Of a DNA stretch of 64,000 bases, positions 31,525 through 39,835 are shown one piece after another. The DNA lies in the NCBI RefSeq assembly GCF_047468865.1, contig NZ_JBLGTV010000001.1:186001-250000 (forward strand), read 5' to 3'. The first letter of the stretch is position 1. Every line of letters starts with the position of its first letter. The notes under the pieces were generated by a model that saw only the letters and a program-made list of their open reading frames with translations, made no database searches and was not told where the DNA came from. A program made the translations under genes and the position numbers. Source of the DNA: Castellaniella hirudinis_A. GTDB taxonomy: Bacteria > Pseudomonadota > Gammaproteobacteria > Burkholderiales > Burkholderiaceae_B.

Positions 31525-33191
31525 CCGACCAGCATCCGCCTGCCGCGCTGGACGATGCCTCCGCGCCCGGCGCGCCGGAAATCCGTCCCGGCCGTTCGCT
31601 GCGCTGGTCGTGGGTGTGGCTGGTGCCGTTGTTGGCCCTGGTGGTGGCGCTGTCGCTGCTGGCTTCGGTATGGGTGCGCAATGGCCCGGTCATCACCATC
31701 ACTTTCCCATCCGCCGCGGGCATCGAGGTCGGCCAGACCAAACTGCGCTATCGCAATGTGGTGGTGGGCGAGGTCAAGAATGTCCGGGTCAGCGAAGACC
31801 GCGAACATGTGCTGGTGGATGTGCAGCTGGCCCGCGAAGGGGCGAAATTCATCACCCAGAAAGACGCCAAGTTCTGGGTGGTCAGCCCGCGCGTCAGCAT
31901 GGCGGGGATTTCCGGGCTGGATACCCTGTTGTCGGGGGTGTACATCAGCGTGGATGCGCCGGTGTCGCCCCCCGAAGGCGCATCCGTCACGCAGTTCGTC
32001 GGGCTGCTGAATCCGCCCGAGGTCCTGAGCGGCGAAGCCGGTAAGCGCTACCAGCTGCATGCGACCTCTCTGGGGTCGCTGACGGTGGGCTCTCCGGTGT
32101 ATTACCGCCGCATCGAGGTCGGGCGCGTCGTCAACTACGAAATGGCCCAGGATGGCCGGGCGGTCGATATGCAGATATTCGTCCAATCGCCCTACGACCG
32201 TTTCGTCACGCCCGACACCCGTTTCTGGAATGACAGCGGGGTCGACATGTCCCTGTCCGCCGAAGGGGTGCAGATTCGCACCAGCGGCTTGTCCGCGATC
32301 CTCAATGGCGGCATTACGTTTGCGCAGGCCGATGAATCCAGCGCCTTCGAAGGCACCATCGACGACAAGCCCGCGCCGGCCGGCGCCCGCTATACCTTGT
32401 TCGACAGCCGTGATCGGGCGCTGGCCGATCCCGATGGCGACCCCGTGTCCGTCGAATTCCGTTTCTTCGATTCGGTGCGCGGTCTGCGCGTGGGGGCCGA
32501 AATCGACTACCACGGCATGTGGATCGGCCGGGTGGTCGATATCGACCTGGAACTCGACCGCAAAAACCAGCGTTTCTTTTCACGGGTGCGCGCCCAGATT
32601 TTCCCCAAGCGCTTTGGCCAGGCCTACCTCGATCTGGTCGAAACCGTGCACGGCGCGACGGGCTACGCCCTGCTCAATCCCCTGATCAAGCATGGGCTGC
32701 GCGCCCAGCTGCGCTCGGCCAGCCTGCTGACCGGCCAGCAGTATGTGGCGCTGGATGTCTTCCCCAAAGAAAAAACCGATGCCGTCATCCCTGGCAACCC
32801 GAAGGACACGGATGCCTATATCATCCCCACCGTGCCTGGCGACTTCGCCCAGATGCAGCGGCAAATCAGCAATATCGTGTCCAAGATCAACGCCTTGCCG
32901 ATCAACGAAATCGGTCTCGAAGTGCGGGATGGCCTGGACAACCTGAATCAGCTGCTGAAGCGCCTGGATACGCAGCTGGCGCCGCAGGCCGGCCAGGTTC
33001 TGGAGTCGGCCCGGCGTTCGCTGGATCAGGTCGGGGCGCTCATCGGGGCGGATGCGCCGTTGGTGGGTAATGTGCAAGATACCCTGCGCGCCTTTGAAAA
33101 TGCGGCGCGTGGTCTACAAATGCTGGCGGATTCCTTGCAGGCCCAGCCGGATCAGCTCTTGCGCGGGCCCGGCCCGGATCGCCTGCATTGA
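31521..33191 (+). CDS. pqiB: paraquat-inducible protein B, MCE domain protein
   Basis: This 556-residue protein has one N-terminal membrane anchor (about 31-54) and three MCE repeats. The first is near ITITFPSAAGIEVGQTKLRY (about 58-77), and later copies are at GSLTVGSPVYYRRIEVGRV and VRGLRVGAEIDYHGMWIGRV. A long helical C-terminus (about 430-540) would form the needle-like channel across the periplasm seen in E. coli PqiB (family knowledge). It overlaps pqiA (ATGA). Confidence 0.94.
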   Translation: MTDQHPPAALDDASAPGAPEIRPGRSLRWSWVWLVPLLALVVALSLLASVWVRNGPVITITFPSAAGIEVGQTKLRYRNVVVGEVKNVRVSEDREHVLVDVQLAREGAKFITQKDAKFWVVSPRVSMAGISGLDTLLSGVYISVDAPVSPPEGASVTQFVGLLNPPEVLSGEAGKRYQLHATSLGSLTVGSPVYYRRIEVGRVVNYEMAQDGRAVDMQIFVQSPYDRFVTPDTRFWNDSGVDMSLSAEGVQIRTSGLSAILNGGITFAQADESSAFEGTIDDKPAPAGARYTLFDSRDRALADPDGDPVSVEFRFFDSVRGLRVGAEIDYHGMWIGRVVDIDLELDRKNQRFFSRVRAQIFPKRFGQAYLDLVETVHGATGYALLNPLIKHGLRAQLRSASLLTGQQYVALDVFPKEKTDAVIPGNPKDTDAYIIPTVPGDFAQMQRQISNIVSKINALPINEIGLEVRDGLDNLNQLLKRLDTQLAPQAGQVLESARRSLDQVGALIGADAPLVGNVQDTLRAFENAARGLQMLADSLQAQPDQLLRGPGPDRLH

Positions 33192-33229
33192 GCGGCATGC
33201 GGCAGCGGGTCTGCCGCTTAGGAGAACAC

Positions 33230-33871
33230 ATGCGACGTTGGGAATGGATGCTGGGCGGATTGTTGTTGGGGACCCTGGGGGGGTGCGCCAGCCTGCCCGT
33301 GCAGTATTTCAGCCTGGCGCCGTCCGATCCGGCCATGGCGGCGGCTTCGGCCCGGCCGGCGGGGCCGAAACCGGCGGCGGATTACGCCCTGCGCCTGGCG
33401 GTCGTCAGCGTGCCTGCCGAGGCCAACCGCCTGCAGCTGCTGGTGCGCGACCCGGCCGTCGATCCCGCGGTCGAGGTCTTGAACCAATCGCTGTGGAGCG
33501 CCCCGCTGAAGGATCAGATCCAATCGGTGCTGGGGGCGCGGGTCGGCGCGGAGCTCGGGGTGCCCGACCTGCAGGGCATGGCGGTGGGCGCCGAGATGCC
33601 GGTGCGCGAAATCAATGTGCGCGTCACGAAATTTGAATTGATCTGGGGGCAGGGCACCGCGCTGGATGCCGTGTGGGTGGATCGGGCCGCGCAGCAGTCG
33701 CGCCTGTGCTGGGCGCAGGTCAGGACGTCCGGCGGCGGGCAGGCGGTGGCGGCCCTGGTCGAACAGCAGCGCCAGGCCGTGCAGCGGCTGGCGGTGGCGA
33801 TGGCCGGCAAGGGGGCGGCCCCAGGGGGTGAACCGGGATCCGGCATGACCCTGGAAAGTGGTTGCACCTGA
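33230..33871 (+). CDS. pqiC: outer-membrane lipoprotein PqiC
   Basis: This 213-residue protein has a lipoprotein signal ending in the lipobox LGGC (Cys near 19, GTLGGCASLPV), then the ABC-type auxiliary lipoprotein fold (YFSLAPSDP, LLVRDPAVDPAVEVLNQSLW). TAGGAGA at 33220-33226 favours ATG 33230 over an in-frame ATG at 33188. It is the outer-membrane partner of PqiB. No terminator was seen before putA. Confidence 0.9.
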   Translation: MRRWEWMLGGLLLGTLGGCASLPVQYFSLAPSDPAMAAASARPAGPKPAADYALRLAVVSVPAEANRLQLLVRDPAVDPAVEVLNQSLWSAPLKDQIQSVLGARVGAELGVPDLQGMAVGAEMPVREINVRVTKFELIWGQGTALDAVWVDRAAQQSRLCWAQVRTSGGGQAVAALVEQQRQAVQRLAVAMAGKGAAPGGEPGSGMTLESGCT

Positions 33872-33931
33872 ACGTATTCGGGGTTATCCATAATGGATGA
33901 ATTCGGGTTAACCTACTAAGCTGCGTGCAAC
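33861..33931. promoter_or_regulatory. two GTTGCA hexamers upstream of putA (possible PutA operators)
   Basis: GTTGCA lies at 33861-33866, and its reverse complement TGCAAC at 33926-33931. In E. coli the PutA ribbon-helix-helix domain recognises GTTGCA (established knowledge). The gene's own protein carries that domain, so self-repression is plausible. Hexamers this short occur by chance. Confidence 0.4.
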
Positions 33932-33984
33932 AGATCGGCGCCTTCATCGTGGGGGTTTGCCGTGCTTAATCCGAGAGCCCCATC

Positions 33985-36900
33985 ATGGCCACAGTTACCC
34001 TGGGAGTCAAGGTCGACGAGACTTTGCGCGAACGTCTTCGGCTGCATGCCGAAAAATTGGGGTGTACCCCGCATTGGTTGCACAAGCAGGCGCTATTGGC
34101 CTACATCGAAGCCATCGAACGCGGCCTGCAGCCCGCCGACATTGATTTCCGGCCGGATGCGGCCCAGCCCGACGATGCCGCCGAGCCCGAGCCGCAAACG
34201 CCGTTTTACGCCTTTGCCCAGGATATCCAGCCGCAGTCGGTGCTGCGTTCGGCGATTACCGCCGCTTACCGGCGGCCCGAACCCGAGTGCGTGGCCATGC
34301 TGCTGGATCAGGCCGAGTCCGCCCGGCCCGATCAGGTCGACGCATTGGCCCGCCGTCTGGTTCAGACCCTGCGCGACAAGCGCAAAGGGGGCGGGGTCGA
34401 AGGCCTGATCCAGGAATTCTCGCTCTCCAGCCAGGAAGGCGTGGCCTTGATGTGCCTGGCCGAAGCCCTGCTGCGCATCCCGGACCAGGCCACCCGCGAC
34501 GCCCTGATCCGCGACAAGGTCAGCCGGGGCGACTGGCGCGCCCATGTGGGCGAGTCGCGTTCGCTGTTCGTCAACGCGGCCACCTGGGGCTTGCTGGTCA
34601 CGGGCCGCCTGGTCAGCGTCAACAGCGAACAGAACCTCTCGCAGGCGCTGACTCGCCTGATCGCCAAAGGGGGCGAACCCTTGATCCGGCGCGGCGTCAA
34701 TATGGCGATGCGCCTGATGGGCGAACAGTTCGTCACGGGCCAGACGATTTCGTCCGCGTTGGCCAATAGCCGCAAATTCGAGGAAGTCGGCTTCCGTTAT
34801 TCCTACGATATGCTGGGCGAGGCCGCCACCACGGCCGAGGATGCGGCCGAATACTATCGCTCCTACGAGCAGGCCATCCACGCCATCGGCAAGGCGTCCC
34901 AGGGGCGCGGCATCTACGAAGGCCCGGGCATTTCCATCAAGCTCTCGGCCCTGCATCCGCGCTATTCGCGGGCCCAGCGCGACCGCGTCATGGCCGAACT
35001 CCTGCCGCGCATGGTCGAACTGGCCGTCCTGGCGCGGCACTACGATATCGGTCTCAATATCGACGCCGAGGAAGCCGACCGCCTGGAACTGTCCCTTGAT
35101 CTGCTGGAAGCCCTGTGTTTCGACGAACGCCTGCGCGGCTGGAACGGCATTGGTTTCGTCATCCAGGCCTACCAGAAACGTGCCCCGCTGGTGATCGACT
35201 TCGTGATCGACCTGGCGCGGCGCAGCAAGCACCGGATGATGGTGCGCCTGGTCAAGGGCGCGTATTGGGATTCTGAAATCAAGCGCGCCCAGGTCGATGG
35301 CCTGGAAGGCTATCCGGTGTACACGCGCAAGGTTCACACGGACGTATCCTATCTGGCGTGCGCCCGCAAGCTGCTGTCGGCCCCCGAAGCCGTCTACCCG
35401 CAGTTCGCCACGCACAATGCCCAGACCCTGGCCGCCATCTATTACCTAGCGGGCGAGAACTACTATCCCGGCCAGTACGAATTCCAGTGCCTGCACGGCA
35501 TGGGCGAACCGCTTTACGAAGAAGTCGTCGGCCCGGCAAGCAAAGGCCACCTGAACCGGCCTTGCCGCGTGTATGCCCCCGTGGGCACGCATGAGACCCT
35601 GCTGGCCTACCTGGTGCGCCGCTTGCTGGAAAATGGCGCCAACACGTCGTTCGTCAACCAGATCGGCGACAAGGCCATCCCCATCGACCGCCTGATCGAA
35701 GACCCGGTGCACAAGGCGCGCGCCATCCAGCCGCTGGGCGCGCCGCATGACCGCATCCCCTTGCCGCGCGACCTCTATCGCCAGCACGAGGATCGGGCCA
35801 ATTCCGCCGGGCTGGATCTCAGCAACGAACACCGCCTGGGTTCATTGGCCGCCGCGCTGCTGGGCAGCACCGACCATCCCTGGCGGGCGTCCCCGCCGGG
35901 CGACTGGGTGGCCGAGCGCGCCCAGGATGTGCTGAATCCGGCGGATCGGCGCGACGTGGTGGGCCAGGTGGTCGAAGCCAACGACGCCGACGTGCGGGCC
36001 GCGCTGCAGCGGGCCGAATACGCCGCCCCCATCTGGCAGGCCACGCCGGTGGCCGACCGGGCGCAATGCCTGCGCCATGCGGCCCAGCTGATGGAAGACG
36101 AAATGCAGCTGTCCATCGGCCTCATCATCCGCGAAGCCGGGAAATCCTACCCCAATGCCGTGGCCGAAGTCCGCGAGGCCGTGGATTTCCTGCGCTACTA
36201 CGCGGTGCGCATCGAAACCGAATTCTCCAACGACAGCCATCGCCCGCTGGGGCCGGTGCTGTGCATCAGTCCCTGGAATTTCCCCCTGGCCATCTTCACG
36301 GGGCAGGTCAGCGCCGCCCTGGCGGCGGGCAATGTGGTGCTGGCCAAGCCGGCCGAGCAGACCAGCCTGGTCGCGGCTTACGGGGTGTCGGTGCTGCATC
36401 GGGCCGGGGTGCCGGTGGATGCGGTGCAACTGTTGCCGGGCCGGGGCGAAACCGTGGGGACGGCCCTGGTGGCCAGCCCCGTCGTGCATGGCGTCATGTT
36501 CACGGGCTCCACCGAAGTCGCCAAGCTGATTGCGCAGACCCTGGCCGAGCGCCTGGATGGTGCCGGGCATCCGGTGCCGCTGATCGCCGAGACCGGCGGC
36601 CAGAACGCCTTGATCGTGGATTCCTCCGCCCTGACCGAGCAAGTGGTCTATGACGTGCTCAGTTCGGCGTTCGATTCCGCCGGCCAGCGGTGTTCGGCGC
36701 TGCGCGTCCTGTGTGTCCAGGACGACTGCGCCGACCGCACCTTGGCCATGCTGCGCGGGGCCATGAAAGAACTGCGCGTCGCCCGTCCCGAGCTGCTGTC
36801 CACGGATATCGGCCCGGTGATCGACGCCGAGGCCCAAGCCACCATCGAAAAGCACGTCCAGGCGATGCAGGCCGCCGGCCACGTGGTGGATCGCCAGGCG

Positions 36901-37767
36901 CTGGACGACGAACAGGTGCGCCACGGCACGTTCGTGGCCCCCACCCTGATCGAAATCGCCGATATCGCCGAACTAGAACGCGAGGTCTTCGGCCCGGTGC
37001 TGCACGTTGTGCGCTATCCGCGCAACCAGCTGGACGCCGTCATCGACGCGATCAATGGCCGGGGCTATGGCCTGACCTTCGGCGTGCATACGCGCCTGGA
37101 TGAAACCGTGCACCACGTCACGGACCGCATCCAGGTGGGCAATATCTACGTCAACCGCAACATCGTCGGAGCCACCGTGGGGGTGCAGCCCTTCGGCGGC
37201 GAGGGCCTGTCCGGCACCGGGCCCAAGGCCGGCGGGCCGCTGTACCTGCACCGCCTGCTGGCCCTGTCCTCGGCGGATCTGCCGGTGGAAGGCCTGCCCG
37301 GCCAGGACGCCCAGCCGCTGGACTTGCCGGGGCCCACCGGCGAGACCAACCGCTATCGCCTGAAGCCGCGCGGCACCGTGCTGTGCCGCGCCGTCAGCGC
37401 CGCCGGGGTGCAGGCCCAGGTCAAGGCCTGCCAGCGCACTGGCAATGCCATGTTGTGGGTGGACACGCCGGAAATCCGTTCGCTGCACCAGGAAGTCGGC
37501 CTGCAGTCGGCCCGCTGGGTCGGCACGGGGGCCTTGGCCCAGGCGGATTACCAGGTCGCCCTGTTTGAAGGCGACGGCGACGATCTGCTGGCTCTGACCC
37601 AGCTGGTGGCCGCCCGCCCCGGCCCCATCGTCCCCGTGCTGGCGCGCCGTACGCACGAACTGGCCACCGGCCACGCCTACCCGCTGGAGATGCTGGTGCG
37701 CGAAGTCTCCCTGTGCGTCAACACCGCCGCCGCCGGCGGCAACGCCACTTTGATGATGGTGGGATGA
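33985..37767 (+). CDS. putA: trifunctional transcriptional regulator/proline dehydrogenase/L-glutamate-gamma-semialdehyde dehydrogenase
   Basis: This 1260-residue enzyme oxidises proline to glutamate. Residues 1-47 form a ribbon-helix-helix DNA-binding domain (TLGVKVDETLRERLRLHAEK), so it can also repress its own gene. The FAD proline dehydrogenase barrel spans about 180-560 (EGPGISIKLSALHPRY, YQKRAPLVIDF). The aldehyde dehydrogenase domain is about 640-1120, with Glu869 (ETGGQN) and nucleophile Cys903 (GQRCSALR). A C-terminal region completes the tunnel-sealing lid. The length is slightly below the E. coli protein (about 1320). Confidence 0.96.
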   Translation: MATVTLGVKVDETLRERLRLHAEKLGCTPHWLHKQALLAYIEAIERGLQPADIDFRPDAAQPDDAAEPEPQTPFYAFAQDIQPQSVLRSAITAAYRRPEPECVAMLLDQAESARPDQVDALARRLVQTLRDKRKGGGVEGLIQEFSLSSQEGVALMCLAEALLRIPDQATRDALIRDKVSRGDWRAHVGESRSLFVNAATWGLLVTGRLVSVNSEQNLSQALTRLIAKGGEPLIRRGVNMAMRLMGEQFVTGQTISSALANSRKFEEVGFRYSYDMLGEAATTAEDAAEYYRSYEQAIHAIGKASQGRGIYEGPGISIKLSALHPRYSRAQRDRVMAELLPRMVELAVLARHYDIGLNIDAEEADRLELSLDLLEALCFDERLRGWNGIGFVIQAYQKRAPLVIDFVIDLARRSKHRMMVRLVKGAYWDSEIKRAQVDGLEGYPVYTRKVHTDVSYLACARKLLSAPEAVYPQFATHNAQTLAAIYYLAGENYYPGQYEFQCLHGMGEPLYEEVVGPASKGHLNRPCRVYAPVGTHETLLAYLVRRLLENGANTSFVNQIGDKAIPIDRLIEDPVHKARAIQPLGAPHDRIPLPRDLYRQHEDRANSAGLDLSNEHRLGSLAAALLGSTDHPWRASPPGDWVAERAQDVLNPADRRDVVGQVVEANDADVRAALQRAEYAAPIWQATPVADRAQCLRHAAQLMEDEMQLSIGLIIREAGKSYPNAVAEVREAVDFLRYYAVRIETEFSNDSHRPLGPVLCISPWNFPLAIFTGQVSAALAAGNVVLAKPAEQTSLVAAYGVSVLHRAGVPVDAVQLLPGRGETVGTALVASPVVHGVMFTGSTEVAKLIAQTLAERLDGAGHPVPLIAETGGQNALIVDSSALTEQVVYDVLSSAFDSAGQRCSALRVLCVQDDCADRTLAMLRGAMKELRVARPELLSTDIGPVIDAEAQATIEKHVQAMQAAGHVVDRQALDDEQVRHGTFVAPTLIEIADIAELEREVFGPVLHVVRYPRNQLDAVIDAINGRGYGLTFGVHTRLDETVHHVTDRIQVGNIYVNRNIVGATVGVQPFGGEGLSGTGPKAGGPLYLHRLLALSSADLPVEGLPGQDAQPLDLPGPTGETNRYRLKPRGTVLCRAVSAAGVQAQVKACQRTGNAMLWVDTPEIRSLHQEVGLQSARWVGTGALAQADYQVALFEGDGDDLLALTQLVAARPGPIVPVLARRTHELATGHAYPLEMLVREVSLCVNTAAAGGNATLMMVG

Positions 37768-37777
37768 TTCCAGACAC

Positions 37778-37801
37778 AAAAGGGTCCCTGCGGACCCTTT
37801 T
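37778..37801 (+). terminator. terminator-like hairpin after putA (first unit of a repeat array)
   Basis: AAAAGGGTCC-CTGC-GGACCCTTTT forms a perfect 10-bp stem with a four-base loop, 11 bases after the putA stop. It has T's on both strands, so it could terminate either way. Confidence 0.7.
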
Positions 37802-38103
37802 GTGCAGGAATCATCGGAGTGCCCTGCAGGGCACGACGTGGGGGGCGCGACAATTCTAAGCAACAAGGGTCCCTGCGGACCCTTTTGTGCAGGAATCATC
37901 GGAGTGCCCTGCAGGGCACGACGTGGGGGGGCGCGACAATTCTAAGCAATAAGGGTCCCTGCGGACCCTTTTGTGCAGGAATCATCGGAGTGCCCTGCAG
38001 GGCACGACGTGGGGAGGGGCGCGACAATCCGAAGCAAAAAAGGATCCCTGCGGATCCTTTTTTGCTCAGAAATCATCGAAGCGGCCTGCAGGCCGCGAGG
38101 TGC
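37778..38103. repeat. array of four 85-89 bp units, each with two palindromes
   Basis: Units begin near 37778, 37863, 37949 and 38036. Each carries a hairpin GGGTCC-CTGC-GGACCC and, about 37 bases later, a palindrome GTGCCCTGCAGGGCAC (37819-37834, 37904-37919, 37990-38005). The first three units are nearly identical. The fourth differs but keeps both palindromes through paired changes (GGATCC/GGATCC at 38042-38057 and GCGGCCTGCAGGCCGC at 38081-38096). It ends at the stop of the parvulin gene. No coding role is apparent. Confidence 0.9.
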
Positions 38104-38104
38104 G

Positions 38105-38386
38105 TCAATCCTGGCGTTCTGTCACTTCGACCAGATGATATCCAAACTGGGTGCGCACAGGCCCTTGCACCACGCCCACGGGGGCACTGAAGACCACCTG
38201 GTCGAATTCAGGCACCATCTGCCCGCGCCCGAACGTCCCCAGGTTACCCCCGTCGCGGCTGGACGGGCAGCTGGAATGTTCGCGGGCCACGGCGGCAAAA
38301 TCCGCCCCGTTCTCGATGTCGGTCTTCAGTTGCAGGCATTGTTCTTCGGTATCCACCAGAATGTGGCGGGCGGCGGCTTGAGTCAT
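38105..38386 (-). CDS. ppiC: parvulin-type peptidyl-prolyl isomerase
   Basis: This 93-residue cytoplasmic-looking rotamase has no signal peptide. Family marks are AAARHILVDTEEQC at the start, the loop SSCPSSRDGGNLGTFGRGQM, and FGYHLVEVTER at the end. Its length matches E. coli PpiC. ATG 38386 was chosen over an upstream in-frame start that would add an unrelated N-terminus. Its terminator is probably the fourth unit of the adjoining hairpin array. Confidence 0.93.
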   Translation of the reverse strand: MTQAAARHILVDTEEQCLQLKTDIENGADFAAVAREHSSCPSSRDGGNLGTFGRGQMVPEFDQVVFSAPVGVVQGPVRTQFGYHLVEVTERQD

Positions 38387-38476
38387 CAGCGGGCTCCGGT
38401 TTTCTTCAGTTGTAAACAAGAAAGCATAACGCATTTATGCGGCTTCATCGCCGCGCGCGTGCTTGCGTGGAACCTC

Positions 38477-38579
38477 ATCGCTGTGCGGGGTGTCGGGCGG
38501 GACAGGTCGCCATTCGGCGGCTGCGCCGAGTGTGTTGGGGTGGGCTCCGACAATCCCGCCCGACACCCCGCACAGCGAT
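38477..38579 (+). repeat. long hairpin element, copy A (predicted three-way junction)
   Basis: Perfect 26-bp arms (38477-38502 and 38554-38579) enclose 51 bases. The interior can fold into two further hairpins: TCGGCG-GCTG-CGCCGA and TGTTGGGG-TGGG-CTCCGACA, the latter with wobble pairs. The same architecture and about 80% of the interior recur in inverted orientation at 38777-38881. It lies in the 738-base gap between ppiC and livF, in which I support no gene. Confidence 0.85.
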
Positions 38580-38776
38580 AGCCGAGAGCTGACGCATCGC
38601 TGCGCATGTTGACGCGTTGTCGTGCATCCGCTGTGCCGCAGCACGCATGTGCCAATTTGGAAACGGCACTCAAACGCAACAATAATTTACATATTGGCCT
38701 GGAAACAAAATCCAGGCACAATAATTTCCAGGCCTTGCGGCCCAGAACCAGTGCCCGCAGCGCGGCAATTTTCGTC

Positions 38777-38881
38777 CGTCGGTGTGCGGGTGATGGGGCC
38801 GGGCTGTTGGAGCAAACCCCAACCAATTCGGCGAAGCCGCCAACTTGCGACCTGCCCGGCCCCATCACCCGCACACCGACG
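38777..38881 (-). repeat. long hairpin element, copy B (predicted three-way junction)
   Basis: Perfect 28-bp arms (38777-38804 and 38854-38881) enclose 49 bases. Read on the minus strand the interior aligns with copy A without gaps at 39 of 49 positions by my count. It forms the same two inner hairpins (TTGGCG-GCTT-CGCCGA and GTTGGGG-TTTG-CTCCAAC, with wobble pairs). The outer arms of A and B differ at several places, yet each is perfectly self-complementary. Confidence 0.85.
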
Positions 38882-38886
38882 AGGCC

Positions 38887-39087
38887 GGACAAAAAAACCC
38901 AGACTTTCGGCCACCCGGGCGCGACCGGACAAAAAAACCCAGACTTTCGGCCACCCGGGCGCGACCGGACAAAAAAACCCCAGACCCTCGACTACCCGGG
39001 CGCGGCCTGACAAAAACCCCAGACCCCAGGCCACCCAAGCGCGGCCCGCCAGAAACACTCAGCCCATCAACCACCCGGCCGAGACTT
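38887..39087. repeat. 40-bp tandem repeat, five units
   Basis: Units start at 38887, 38927, 38967, 39008 and 39048. The first two are identical 40-mers containing GGACAAAAAAACCCAGAC and GGCCACCCGGG, and the others are increasingly diverged. The array starts five bases after hairpin copy B and ends 38 bases before the livF stop. Short open frames across it simply reflect the repeat. Confidence 0.88.
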
Positions 39088-39124
39088 CGGCGGAACCCCC
39101 CGGCAGCCCATGTCACGCCGGCGC

Positions 39125-39835
39125 TCAATGCCCCAGGTACGCCGCCTGGATTTCAGGCGAAGCCAGCAATTCGCGGGCCGGGCCCTCGTGGGACAGCTTG
39201 CCGACTTCCAGCACATAGCCGCGGTCGGCCAGCTTCAGGGCCATGCGGGCGTTTTGTTCCACGATCAGAATGGTGACCCCCGTATCGCGCACATCGCGCA
39301 ACACCTGGAAGATATTGCGCACGATGATGGGGGCCAGCCCCAGGCTGGGTTCGTCCAGCAGCAGCAGGCGCGGCTTGGTGACCAGGGCGCGGCCGATGGC
39401 CAGCATCTGCTGTTCGCCGCCCGACAAAGTGCCGGCCAGCTGCGCGCGGCGTTCGTACAGGCGCGGGAAAATCTTGTAGACGTGCTCGCAGCTGTCGGCG
39501 ATTTCCGCCGGCGGGCGGGTAAAGCCGCCCATGCGCAGATTTTCCGCCACCGACAGCGTGCCGAACACGCGCCGGCCTTCGGGCGACTGGCCGATGCCCA
39601 GGCGCACGATGCGGTCGGCCCCCATGCGGGTGGTGTCGTGGCCGTCGAAGGTGATTTTTCCAGAGTGCGGGGCCAGCAGCCCGCTGAGGGTGCGCATCAG
39701 GGTGGTCTTGCCCGCCCCATTGGCCCCCAGGATGGCGACCACTTCGCGCTCGGCGACTTGCAGGGAAATGCCCTTCAGGGCCTGGATGTGGCCGTAGTTG
39801 ACGCGCAGGTCTTCGATTTGCAGCAAGGAACTCAT
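39125..39835 (-). CDS. livF: branched-chain amino acid ABC transporter ATP-binding protein LivF
   Basis: This 236-residue cytoplasmic ATPase has Walker A GANGAGKTT, signature LSGGEQQMLAIGRAL and Walker B LLLLDEPSLGLAP. The segment LRVNYGHIQALKGISLQV and the short length are LivF-type. Its ATG overlaps the livG stop by four bases. It is the last gene of livJ-livH-livM-livG-livF, and no canonical terminator was found before the repeat zone. Confidence 0.95.
   Translation of the reverse strand: MSSLLQIEDLRVNYGHIQALKGISLQVAEREVVAILGANGAGKTTLMRTLSGLLAPHSGKITFDGHDTTRMGADRIVRLGIGQSPEGRRVFGTLSVAENLRMGGFTRPPAEIADSCEHVYKIFPRLYERRAQLAGTLSGGEQQMLAIGRALVTKPRLLLLDEPSLGLAPIIVRNIFQVLRDVRDTGVTILIVEQNARMALKLADRGYVLEVGKLSHEGPARELLASPEIQAAYLGH

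Noticed and set aside
37819..38581. Small plus-strand frames over the hairpin array and beyond
   Set aside because: Their peptides only repeat the DNA repeat unit (PCRARRG, GSLRTLL); ppiC lies on the opposite strand.
38687..39218. Short frames on both strands across hairpin copy B and the 40-bp array
   Set aside because: The peptide repeats follow the 40-bp period with frame changes at the 41-bp unit, and no start signal or relatives are apparent.
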